25,454 nucleotides of DNA from MGBC131033 sp910585655. Lineage in GTDB: Bacteria; Bacillota; Clostridia; Lachnospirales; Lachnospiraceae. The notes beneath the pieces are model-generated. The model did not search any database. It had not been told where the DNA came from and saw nothing but the letters and a program-made list of their open reading frames with translations. The stretch is taken from NCBI GenBank assembly GCA_949502025.1, contig CATBCG010000010.1:1-25454 (forward strand), in the 5' to 3' direction. Below, in pieces: positions 8,121-15,539 of the stretch (position 1 is the stretch's first letter; the number at the start of each line of letters is the position of its first letter). The position numbers and the translations under genes are program-made.

Positions 8121-9008
8121 ATGACAGCCAAAAAACAGATGGCAGCAAACGACGAACGTCAATATATGTTGGCAGAAGACTATGAAATATACGAAAAGAC
8201 CGGCGCTCCTGTCGGTGCAACCAGCCTTCATTACCATGATTTTTATGAAATTTTATATATTGCAGGCGGTCGTTTTGATATCTATGTAGAGCCGTCCGTC
8301 TACCACCTGGGACAAGGCGACTTTTTGCTTATCGGACGAAATCAAATCCACCATTATCTCTATCAGCCAAAGCAGCACGACACCAGCAGCCGTATCCTTC
8401 TTTGGATTACAGACTCCCTTTTAAATCAGCTTTCCCAGGGACGAATCGATCTGTCTCAATGCTTTTCCGAGTCCAAATGCGCCTGGCATTTCCCGACCGT
8501 CACCGAGCGTCTGCTCCGCGAATTCCTGCTCCGCCTGGTAGCAGCGGAAAGCGGAAATGAGGAACAACGCCAACTACGCTTTCTGGCGGATCAGTCCTAT
8601 CTGACGCTGTTTTTTACTACGCTCTACCAGCAGCAAAAACACAAAAAATATCTGGCAGACGTCAAGGAAGATTCTCCTTATCCTCTTGTCCGCCAGATCT
8701 CCGACTATATCAGCCAACATTTGACTGACGATCTTTCCCTAGAAACACTTGCCTCCTATGCTCATATGAGCAAATATCATTTTCTGCGCTCTTTTAAAGT
8801 GCTGACCGGTCTGACCGTCCATCAGTTTATTTTACAAAAACGCCTGATCCGCGCCTGTGATCTGCTCCGACAAGGCTCTACTCCTGGTGAAGCCGGGCTG
8901 CAATGCGGCTTTTCGGATTATTCGTCCTTTTTCCGAAATTTTAAACGAGCCTATGGGATTTCTCCCAGAGAGTATAGTTCTTTGGAACAACTTTCAAGCC
9001 ATCTCTAA
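8121..9008 (+). CDS. AraC-family transcriptional regulator with cupin sensor domain
   Basis: This 295-aa protein has an N-terminal cupin-like ligand domain (about 30-110; HYHDFYEILYIAGG, then GDFLLIGRNQIHH) and a C-terminal double helix-turn-helix (about 190-290). The C-terminal part contains the family pattern SLETLASYAHMSKYHFLRSFK, split here by residue positions 206-226, and GFSDYSSFFRNFKRAYGISPREY around 263-285. The ATG at 8121 has GGAGGAG nine bases upstream; the in-frame ATG at 8055 lies upstream of the promoter's -10 box and is unlikely to be used. It is transcribed away from the glucuronide operon and probably activates it in response to a uronate or pathway intermediate. The target and ligand are inferred from position only. 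Its 3' end overlaps the convergent gene by 15 nt. Confidence 0.88.
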   Translation: MTAKKQMAANDERQYMLAEDYEIYEKTGAPVGATSLHYHDFYEILYIAGGRFDIYVEPSVYHLGQGDFLLIGRNQIHHYLYQPKQHDTSSRILLWITDSLLNQLSQGRIDLSQCFSESKCAWHFPTVTERLLREFLLRLVAAESGNEEQRQLRFLADQSYLTLFFTTLYQQQKHKKYLADVKEDSPYPLVRQISDYISQHLTDDLSLETLASYAHMSKYHFLRSFKVLTGLTVHQFILQKRLIRACDLLRQGSTPGEAGLQCGFSDYSSFFRNFKRAYGISPREYSSLEQLSSHL

Positions 9009-9602
9009 TTTCGTTTCGGCATTGCCCTCCCGCTTCCACTCGCAAAGCTGAATGATCGCGTCTACCACACGGAAGCAAAGCTCTACAATATAACGGCAAT
9101 CCTCCCGGACTGCTTTGATTACCTTCAAATAATTCTCGTGCATCTGCTTGATAAACTCACATATTTCATCTACGGAATAAAAGATTCCATTCTGCTCCCG
9201 GATTTTTTGCGCCAGGCGGCTCGCTTCCGATCCCTGCACATATTCCTGGATAGCATCCTTGAGCCGGTTTTCATAAGCGCAATGCTCTCTTAATCCTCCT
9301 TCAAAAACCGTATTGTGCGGATACGTAAAGTAATCTGCCAGGTAGTGGGTGATCACCCCTAAATGCCTGCAATAATAACCGTTCATTCCCTTTTCCGGCT
9401 CAAAATCCTCAGTAATCTTCCGGATTTCTTTTTTCAGAATCTCAAACGTCGTATCGATCCGATGCTTCCTTGTGAAAAAAGACGGAACGCAATCCGGCAG
9501 AATGCTTCCTAAGTAAAAGGCTTTGCGATGCTCCTGTAATTCCTCAATCCCACTGTTACAAAGCAAATATCCAGCCAGAGAAATATGTGATTTTTTCTTC
9601 AT
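8994..9602 (-). CDS. Zinc-dependent phospholipase C-like protein
   Basis: This 202-aa protein resembles the Zn_dep_PLPC family (alpha-helical metal hydrolases related to phospholipase C and S1/P1 nucleases). Likely metal ligands are H6 (SHISLAGYLL), D37 (LGSILPDC), H80, H86 and D90 (RHLGVITHYLADYF), H96 and H107. There is no signal peptide or membrane segment, so unlike secreted clostridial alpha-toxins it is predicted to be cytoplasmic. Such small members are common in Clostridia and their substrate is unknown. It has its own promoter at 9665-9693 and a 5' leader of about 55 nt; the SD (GGGAG) is 12 bases from the ATG, which is long. It converges on the AraC gene with a 15-nt overlap and no visible terminator between them. 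Confidence 0.75.
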   Translation of the reverse strand: MKKKSHISLAGYLLCNSGIEELQEHRKAFYLGSILPDCVPSFFTRKHRIDTTFEILKKEIRKITEDFEPEKGMNGYYCRHLGVITHYLADYFTYPHNTVFEGGLREHCAYENRLKDAIQEYVQGSEASRLAQKIREQNGIFYSVDEICEFIKQMHENYLKVIKAVREDCRYIVELCFRVVDAIIQLCEWKREGNAETKLEMA

Positions 9603-9664
9603 GATCGTAAGTTTCTCCCTTCTTCTCTATCCATTCCAAGAACCATAGAAGTTTTTCCATTGCC

Positions 9665-9693
9665 ATTCTAACGCTTTTTTGCAAAATAATCAA
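9665..9693 (-). promoter_or_regulatory. Sigma-A promoter of the phospholipase C-like gene
   Basis: On the minus strand TTGATT (9693-9688), a 17-bp spacer and TAGAAT (9670-9665). It begins immediately after the MATE gene stop codon at 9700, so the gene is probably transcribed independently of MATE, although read-through is possible because no terminator is seen between them. Confidence 0.65.
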
Positions 9694-9699
9694 CAGAAA

Positions 9700-11160
9700 T
9701 TATTGGCTGATTCTTAAATATTTCCATCTTCCCGTACGGTAACGTGCAAAAATCAGGATTGAACGCAGCATCTGATCCGCTGCCAAAGCTATCCAAGCGC
9801 CGTTTAATCCCATATGGAACACCTTAATCAGAATAATCGCCAAGGTAGGACGAACAATCAACATCGTAATAAACGTAACGACTGCCGTCGCCTTCGTATC
9901 GCCTGCCCCCCTTAAGGCACCTGCCAAAATAAACTGCATTGCCTGGAACGGCTGTAAAAACGCTACATACCAAAGAATCACCGCTCCTGCTTCAATCACT
10001 TCTTTTTCATCGTTGTAAAGCATCACAATCTGTCTGCCGAACAGAAGAAATACAATCGTTAAAAGAAACGCGCAGGCATAGCCAATCCGGCTGGTACGGC
10101 TGCTGTAAGCCTCTGCCATATCCGAACGAACGCGCCCTAAACTCTGCCCGACCAGAGAAGTAGCGGAAACAGCGAACGCCTGTCCAATCATAAAGGAAAG
10201 CGCCTGAATATTCATACATACCTGATGAGTAGCATAAGCTACTGTCCCCAGACCGGCTACTGTTCTCGCATAAATGATCATACCAGTACGCATTACCATC
10301 TGTTCAATCATCGCCGGAATACCAATCTGGAAAATCGACGTTAACGCTCCCTTATCCGGCTTAAAACCTTCTTTTATTTTTAACTGCAAATATTGCTTCC
10401 CGTTCATAATTGCATACATTCCTAACAAGAACGCAACAAACTGACCGATGATCGTTGCCAGAGAAGCGCCTGCCACTTCCAAACGAGGGAAGCCGAAATG
10501 CCCATAAATCAAAACATAATTCAAAATAACATTGACTACATTGGCTACGACGTTATAGACCATCGCCGTCTTGGAATTTCCTACCCCGCGCAGCGTCGCC
10601 GTAATCGTAGAGGTCAGTGCCATAAAAACAAATCCCAACATCTGAATCTGCAAATACACCGTACCACCCTGCAGCGTTACATCATCCGGAGCGCCCATAA
10701 ACCGAATCAGCGGTCTGGCGGCAAAAAATCCGGTCACAGACATCAGCAGGGACAAAATAAACGTCATCAGAAACGCCTGCCGTAAAATCAAATTGGCTTT
10801 TTCCGGCTTTCCAGCCCCCTTGTAACGAGCTACCATCGCCGTAGCGCCGACGTTTAACGACATGAACAACGTCATCAGCAAAAACTTCGGCTGCGTCGTC
10901 AGCCCTACCGCTGTCAGTGCCGGAGAACCAAGACGCCCTACCATCATCATATCTACCATAGATGCTAACTGTGTCAGCGTCAGCTCAATCAAGGACGGCC
11001 ATGCAATATGTACAATATCCTTATACAGCATTTTCGATGTAATATTTTCCGGCAGCGGCACCTTTTTCAGCTTTTTCCGCTCCTCTTCCTCCTCATAGGT
11101 ACCCGGCGGCACCAGTTCCAGTGCCATTTGCGGCACCGCGTTTTTGCCTATACGGTCCAT
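9700..11160 (-). CDS. MATE-family multidrug / cation efflux transporter
   Basis: This 486-aa multi-spanning membrane protein carries the two-fold MatE repeat. The first half begins WPSLIELTLTQLASMVDMMMVGRLG-like sequence near residue 54, and the second half begins GIPAMIEQMVMRTGMIIY-like sequence in the middle of the protein. MATE proteins export drugs or metabolites using a Na+ or H+ gradient. A charged cytoplasmic tail of about 50 residues, with a run of Glu and Lys at 23-33, precedes the first helix. I chose the ATG at 11160, preceded by AGGAAGAG; a longer reading frame to 11274 would run into the structured leader. It appears monocistronic with its own elaborate control region (cre, hairpin leader, extended -10, palindrome). 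The substrate cannot be inferred. Confidence 0.9.
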   Translation of the reverse strand: MDRIGKNAVPQMALELVPPGTYEEEEERKKLKKVPLPENITSKMLYKDIVHIAWPSLIELTLTQLASMVDMMMVGRLGSPALTAVGLTTQPKFLLMTLFMSLNVGATAMVARYKGAGKPEKANLILRQAFLMTFILSLLMSVTGFFAARPLIRFMGAPDDVTLQGGTVYLQIQMLGFVFMALTSTITATLRGVGNSKTAMVYNVVANVVNVILNYVLIYGHFGFPRLEVAGASLATIIGQFVAFLLGMYAIMNGKQYLQLKIKEGFKPDKGALTSIFQIGIPAMIEQMVMRTGMIIYARTVAGLGTVAYATHQVCMNIQALSFMIGQAFAVSATSLVGQSLGRVRSDMAEAYSSRTSRIGYACAFLLTIVFLLFGRQIVMLYNDEKEVIEAGAVILWYVAFLQPFQAMQFILAGALRGAGDTKATAVVTFITMLIVRPTLAIILIKVFHMGLNGAWIALAADQMLRSILIFARYRTGRWKYLRISQ

Positions 11161-11180
11161 CTTATCTCTTCCTTTCTTAC

Positions 11181-11194
11181 TGTAAACGATTTCA
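11181..11194. promoter_or_regulatory. CcpA-type cre site in the MATE leader
   Basis: TGTAAACGATTTCA matches the cre consensus TGWAANCGNTNWCA at every defined position. It lies between the putative promoter and the ribosome binding site of the MATE gene, where CcpA would block elongation, implying catabolite repression. The sequence is seen directly; binding is inferred. Confidence 0.6.
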
Positions 11195-11220
11195 TTTTGT
11201 ACTAAAAAAATATATCGCAG

Positions 11221-11272
11221 GCAGACTCTTGATTCTCTTCTCTGTCGATGACTTTCTACCCGACAGTTCTGC
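11221..11272 (-). promoter_or_regulatory. Structured 5' leader of the MATE gene
   Basis: In the predicted leader an inner stem CTGTCG/CGACAG (11266-11261 with 11247-11242, 13-nt loop) is enclosed by GCAGA/TCTGC (11272-11268 with 11225-11221). A T7 run follows about 10 nt further downstream. It does not match any riboswitch I recognise (not the guanidine classes), and the T-run is too far away for a classic terminator. Confidence 0.3.
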
Positions 11273-11295
11273 ACATGCTTTTGACGTATTTAATT

Positions 11296-11304
11296 AGTAT
11301 AACA
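11296..11304 (-). promoter_or_regulatory. Extended -10 promoter element of the MATE gene
   Basis: On the minus strand TGTTATACT gives the extended TGN motif plus TATACT. No convincing -35 lies 16-18 bp upstream, which suits an extended -10 or activator-dependent promoter. The predicted leader is about 130 nt. Confidence 0.5.
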
Positions 11305-11355
11305 TGACTTGATTAAAAATCCTATAGCTTTTTTACCTATTTTTTTAATATTCCT

Positions 11356-11371
11356 TGTGCAATATTGCACA
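11356..11371. promoter_or_regulatory. Perfect 16-bp palindrome, CRP/FNR-like operator candidate
   Basis: TGTGCAATATTGCACA is perfectly self-complementary and has the TGTGN-N6-NCACA geometry of CRP/FNR-family sites. It lies about 72-75 bp upstream of the predicted MATE transcription start and just beyond the S9 operon terminator. Function is inferred. The 308-nt gap 11161-11468 otherwise contains only the MATE control elements and that terminator. Confidence 0.45.
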
Positions 11372-11389
11372 GATGGGTTTTGGAACCAC

Positions 11390-11448
11390 AAAAGAACTGT
11401 GTAAAAGCAAATTTTCTCTCTGCTTCCACACAGTCCTCTTTTTTTTAC
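11390..11448 (-). terminator. Terminator after the S9 peptidase operon, probably bidirectional
   Basis: A long hairpin of about 20 bp with some G-U pairs: core ACTGTGT/ACACAGT extended by GGAAGCA/TGCTTTT, with an 11-nt loop. The minus-strand copy ends in TTCTTTTG about 20 nt past the stop of the upstream S9 gene. On the plus strand it is followed by T8, so it would also stop plus-strand transcripts. Confidence 0.75.
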
Positions 11449-11468
11449 AGGTACAACCTGCACTTATT

Positions 11469-13466
11469 TTACAAATACTTCTCAAACCACTCTTCTAACT
11501 CTTTCATCCTGGTCATACGGTTCTTAGGCTTGCCACTCCTAGAAAGCTCATGATTCTCCCCATGAAACAATACCAGACGGGTATCTGTCCCCTGACGCTT
11601 GACCGCGGAAAACATCTGAACGGCATCTCCCATCCAGCACCGATAATCCTCGTCCGATTGCAGCAATAACAGTGGAGTCTTGGCGTTTGCCGCACCGCTT
11701 AGCGGGGACATCGACCATACTTTGTGAAAGTCCTCCCATGGATAAGCGCCCATCTGCAAACGGTTTGCATAATAACCGATATCCGTATACAGACATTTGG
11801 TCAGGTAGTTGGAAATAGAACGCTGGGATACGGCTGCCGCATAGCGGTCGGTATGACCAACCATCCAGTTACACATAAAGCCACCGTAAGAACCGCCACA
11901 AATACCAATTTTCGTTTCTTCAATCTCCGGATATTTTTTGATTGCCTCGTCGGTAAATTCCAGCAGATCTTCAAAATCATCCTTCCCGAATACCTCTGTA
12001 ATGTCCGCGTAGGCTTCGCCTCTTCCGTCCGAACCCCGCGGGTTGCTGTAAAGCACGAAATAGCCATCGTTTGCCAGACACTGGTACTCATGAAAGAAAA
12101 CAGCGCCGGAAGCTGTCTTTGGTCCTCCATGGATTTCCAGAACAGCAGGATATTTTTCCCCCGGTTCATAGCCTACGGGCTTGATGATATAGCCTTCCAT
12201 TTCATAGCCATTTTTCCCTTGATAGGAAAAGGCTTCTGGAGCGGAAATGAAATGGGACTCTAAATAGTTATCGTTAAATCCCGTAAGTTTTTCTTCCGTT
12301 CCACTCTCCGGACACAGCGTATATACTTCTGCCAAATGCTGTCCCCGCATAGCGGTCATGACAATGAGATCTCCCTTTACATCAAAACCACATACGGTTC
12401 CTGGCTCTTTGCTTACTGGCTGAATATCTCCTTCTTTATCCATCGCTACAAGCTGGCAGTCTCCCCAGGAAGTTCTTAGAAGGTACAGCACATCCTTCTC
12501 CGGGCAATAAGCCATCGCTTTTCCACCGCCGAATTTTGCATCGCTGCCCACTGTATTTCCAATCTGGAAATCATGGAACGGAAGCTGCTTTACCATCTCG
12601 GTCGTCAGGTCATATACATAAAAACGCGGATTTTTGCCTACCCGTTCATAGGTTCCTCCGGTATAAAAAATGCGATTTTCTCCCAAAAAACAAACCTGAC
12701 CGATGTCATAAAGCTCTTCTGAAACCAACTGCTTGCTTTCAGAAGACGCCACATCATATACATACAGCCCGCTTGTCCGCGGCATTAGGCTTTCATAAAC
12801 CGGACCGGAATAGGCGATTTTACTGCCGTCACCAGAGACATCATACGAAACGGTATCCAGGTATTTTGGCGTAATCCTCGTTATATTTCCTGATTCTTCG
12901 TCAAACAAGTACAAGGCTGAACGCTTTCTGCTACGTACTCCTTTGCCGTTAAACCAGAATGGAAGTTCCTCATAAATATAGTAGTCTTCGCCCTCTTTTG
13001 CCTGATACTCGTTCTCTTCCTGCGGCTGACTCCCATCGTTTTGGTCGTTTTGCTCCTTTTCATTTACCGTAGCGGCTACCAGCCACTTCTTCCCCAGCTT
13101 TTTTAGCTTTTCTACCTTTAACGGAATGGACATCGCTCTTTGCGCTTCGCCGCCGTTTAAAGAAATCTGATAATATTGCGTGTTATCCTTTTTTTCTTCG
13201 TCCTTATCTCTTCCGGAAACAAACAAAAGTGTCTCGTTGTCTAACCATAGCGGGCTTTTTGCCTCGCCTCTGGTAGCTAACAATTTGTTTTCTTTTGTGT
13301 GTAAATTAACTGCCCAAATGCCGCTGTGATAACAGTTTTCTTCTTTATCTGCCTCGCTTACCACATATGCCACCCATTGTCCGTCAGGGGAAAGAGAAGC
13401 TTCCGACAGAAAATGGAATTGAAATAAGTCTTCCCTTGTTACGGGCATTTTCTCTGTCTGTTTCAT
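11469..13466 (-). CDS. S9-family serine peptidase (acylaminoacyl-peptidase / prolyl oligopeptidase type), second of a pair
   Basis: This 665-aa cytoplasmic peptidase has an N-terminal beta-propeller of TolB-like repeats (about 20-400) and a C-terminal alpha/beta-hydrolase. The triad is S526 in GGSYGG, D607 in DEDYRC and H639 in GENHELSR; HGGP at 446-449 supplies the oxyanion region. The family removes acylated or free N-terminal residues or short peptides from oligopeptides. Its ATG overlaps the stop of the preceding S9 gene by 4 nt (ATGA) and has GGAGGA upstream, so the two are translationally coupled. The clear resemblance to its neighbour (same length, parallel C-termini ending in a Met-Lys-Glu helix) points to tandem duplication followed by divergence. 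There is no signal peptide. Confidence 0.92.
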   Translation of the reverse strand: MKQTEKMPVTREDLFQFHFLSEASLSPDGQWVAYVVSEADKEENCYHSGIWAVNLHTKENKLLATRGEAKSPLWLDNETLLFVSGRDKDEEKKDNTQYYQISLNGGEAQRAMSIPLKVEKLKKLGKKWLVAATVNEKEQNDQNDGSQPQEENEYQAKEGEDYYIYEELPFWFNGKGVRSRKRSALYLFDEESGNITRITPKYLDTVSYDVSGDGSKIAYSGPVYESLMPRTSGLYVYDVASSESKQLVSEELYDIGQVCFLGENRIFYTGGTYERVGKNPRFYVYDLTTEMVKQLPFHDFQIGNTVGSDAKFGGGKAMAYCPEKDVLYLLRTSWGDCQLVAMDKEGDIQPVSKEPGTVCGFDVKGDLIVMTAMRGQHLAEVYTLCPESGTEEKLTGFNDNYLESHFISAPEAFSYQGKNGYEMEGYIIKPVGYEPGEKYPAVLEIHGGPKTASGAVFFHEYQCLANDGYFVLYSNPRGSDGRGEAYADITEVFGKDDFEDLLEFTDEAIKKYPEIEETKIGICGGSYGGFMCNWMVGHTDRYAAAVSQRSISNYLTKCLYTDIGYYANRLQMGAYPWEDFHKVWSMSPLSGAANAKTPLLLLQSDEDYRCWMGDAVQMFSAVKRQGTDTRLVLFHGENHELSRSGKPKNRMTRMKELEEWFEKYL

Positions 13467-15460
13467 GATAATTCCTCCTCCCCATCCGTTTTTCTATTTT
13501 CTTCTGGCTTTAAATACCGATCCATCCAGTTCAAAATCTCCTTCATCCGTATCATCCGGTTTCTTGGTCTGCCGGAACGGGACAGCTCATGCGTCTCTCC
13601 TTTTACCGCCAACATTCTGGTATCCACACCCAATACCTTCAGAGCAGCGAACATCTGCATTCCCTCTGCGATATTGCAGCGGTAATCCTGCTCCGAATGG
13701 ATAAATAAAGTAGGCGTCTTACAGTTTGCAATGTATCGAATCGGTGAATGAAGCCATAACTTTTCTACATCCTCGCAAGCAAAAACAGACTGTTCGTTTT
13801 TCGTAAACGTATGCCCGATATCCGACATATATTCAAAAGAAATCCAGTTAGCAATCGAACGCTGGGAGGCTGCCGCCTTAAACCGATCCGTATGACCGAT
13901 GATCCAGTTGGTCATAAATCCGCCGTAAGAACCACCTGTCACCCCGACCCGCTCTTTGTCAATATCCGGTTCCTGCGCCAGCACATAGTCGGTAAATTCC
14001 ATCAGGTTATCATAATCGACCGTCCCATATTTGCCGTTGATATCCCCGAATTCTGTCCCAAAGCCATCGGAACCTCTTGGATTGGTAAAGAACACGAAAT
14101 ATCCTGCGTTCGCCCACACCTGCATTTCATGATGGAATACCGAACCAAATACCGTACGCGGACCGCCGTGGATATGGAAAATTGCCGGGTAGCGCCTTCC
14201 AGGTTCATAGCCAATCGGTTTCATCACCCATCCGGTCAGCTCATAGCCGTCCGAGGCAGTAAAGGTCAACGCCTTTGGAGTGGATATTTGCCACTGACTC
14301 ATATCGTTAAAATGAGTGATCTGTTTTCCGTCTAAGTACAATTCCGCCAGCTTATCCCCATACAGACCGCACACTACCACATGACCATCCCAAATATCAA
14401 AGCTGTCACAGGAGCCGCTCTCTGTGACAATTCCGTTTAACGTTCCGTCCTTTTGGATTGTATAGAGATGAGCGTTCTCCCCCCTGGTGGTAACAAAATA
14501 GCAAATGCCCTCCTCTGTTTTTACCGTCCTTCCTCCGCCGAGACGAGCATCGCTGCCTACACTTCCGGAACCACTGCTGTAATCATACTCCGTCAGCAGT
14601 TTCATTTCACCACTTTCCAGGTTCAAGGTATAAAAATCCATATATTTTCCGTTTCCGTGTGGATTGTCTATGCTGGAAGCAACCACCGCCTCCTGATCCG
14701 TCCAAAATCCTATCATCCCTGTCCGCCTGGTATCTTGCTCTAACAAACATGTTGTTTCTCCTGTTTCCAGGTCATACAAATAAATGCCGTCGTACATGTT
14801 GTGGACATCCGTCCACTGATATGCTTTGTAAAGGATTTTTGTTCCTCTGACAGAATAAGAGGAGGCATCCGCCGTTTCCTCCGAAACCGGAGTCAGTTCC
14901 CCCGTACCAGCATGATAGACATACAGACGGTTCCTTCGCCCGTTGATAAATCCCTTACCATTAAACCAAAACGGGATCTCATCTACTACCTCATAAGCAT
15001 CGTCCTTGCCCTGCAGATGCTTTTCCAGTTCGGTAACGGCGGTCAGCAGATAGCGTTCCTTATCCACGCGATACATACTGGCAACCTTTAAAGGCACCTC
15101 AAAAGCCTTTACCGCCTCTCCTCCGTTTAAAGAAATCTCATAATAAACCGTACTGTCGCTTGATTGCCTTTTTTCACTGCCCTTCTCTTTTTTATCCGCC
15201 TGTTTTTTGGCTTCCCGCTTTGCAGAGGGAAACAGCAACGTTCCTTTTTCCGTCCATACATAACTTTTGGCATCCCCTGCTGTCGTCAGCCTAATGACAC
15301 GATCCGTTTCACAATCATAAAGGTACAAGTCTCCTTTATAATCGTTGTCCTTCAAATCCCCCTGCTGCACCACAAAAGCAATGCTTTTACCATTCGGAGC
15401 AAAGGAAGGATTGCTGACAAACTGAAACTGTGTAAAGGTCTCCATTTTAATTGGGTTCAT
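13463..15460 (-). CDS. S9-family serine peptidase (acylaminoacyl-peptidase / prolyl oligopeptidase type), first of a pair
   Basis: A 665-aa protein with an N-terminal beta-propeller and a C-terminal hydrolase domain. The triad is S511 in TGGSYGG, D592 in SEQDYRC and H624 in GETHELSR; HGGP lies at 431-434. A Lys/Glu-rich insertion at about 82-100 interrupts an early propeller strand. The ATG at 15460 with AAGG upstream is chosen over a more distal start at 15559, which would place the N-terminus upstream of the promoter and inside the neighbouring gene. It is transcribed from the promoter at 15501-15529 and coupled to the downstream paralogue. It may be a general peptide-scavenging enzyme, or it may serve the adjacent biosynthetic cluster by trimming or inactivating a peptide product; sequence alone does not decide. 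Confidence 0.92.
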   Translation of the reverse strand: MNPIKMETFTQFQFVSNPSFAPNGKSIAFVVQQGDLKDNDYKGDLYLYDCETDRVIRLTTAGDAKSYVWTEKGTLLFPSAKREAKKQADKKEKGSEKRQSSDSTVYYEISLNGGEAVKAFEVPLKVASMYRVDKERYLLTAVTELEKHLQGKDDAYEVVDEIPFWFNGKGFINGRRNRLYVYHAGTGELTPVSEETADASSYSVRGTKILYKAYQWTDVHNMYDGIYLYDLETGETTCLLEQDTRRTGMIGFWTDQEAVVASSIDNPHGNGKYMDFYTLNLESGEMKLLTEYDYSSGSGSVGSDARLGGGRTVKTEEGICYFVTTRGENAHLYTIQKDGTLNGIVTESGSCDSFDIWDGHVVVCGLYGDKLAELYLDGKQITHFNDMSQWQISTPKALTFTASDGYELTGWVMKPIGYEPGRRYPAIFHIHGGPRTVFGSVFHHEMQVWANAGYFVFFTNPRGSDGFGTEFGDINGKYGTVDYDNLMEFTDYVLAQEPDIDKERVGVTGGSYGGFMTNWIIGHTDRFKAAASQRSIANWISFEYMSDIGHTFTKNEQSVFACEDVEKLWLHSPIRYIANCKTPTLFIHSEQDYRCNIAEGMQMFAALKVLGVDTRMLAVKGETHELSRSGRPRNRMIRMKEILNWMDRYLKPEENRKTDGEEELS

Positions 15461-15500
15461 TTCAAACCTTCTTTCTTTTGCTGTATTTCGTACTGTTTTT

Positions 15501-15529
15501 ATTATAGCGAATCTAACTAGGAAGTGCAA
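15501..15529 (-). promoter_or_regulatory. Sigma-A promoter of the S9 peptidase pair
   Basis: On the minus strand TTGCAC (15529-15524), a 17-bp spacer and consensus TATAAT (15506-15501), about 41 bp before the ATG. It lies in the gap after the subtilase gene, where no terminator is visible, so the peptidase pair may also receive read-through from the cluster. Confidence 0.8.
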
Positions 15530-15539
15530 GACGGAGTTT

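Noticed and set aside
11161..11274. Longer N-terminus for the MATE protein (start at 11274)
   Set aside because: The added residues are not MATE-like and are encoded by the hairpin leader and cre site; the ATG at 11160 has an SD.
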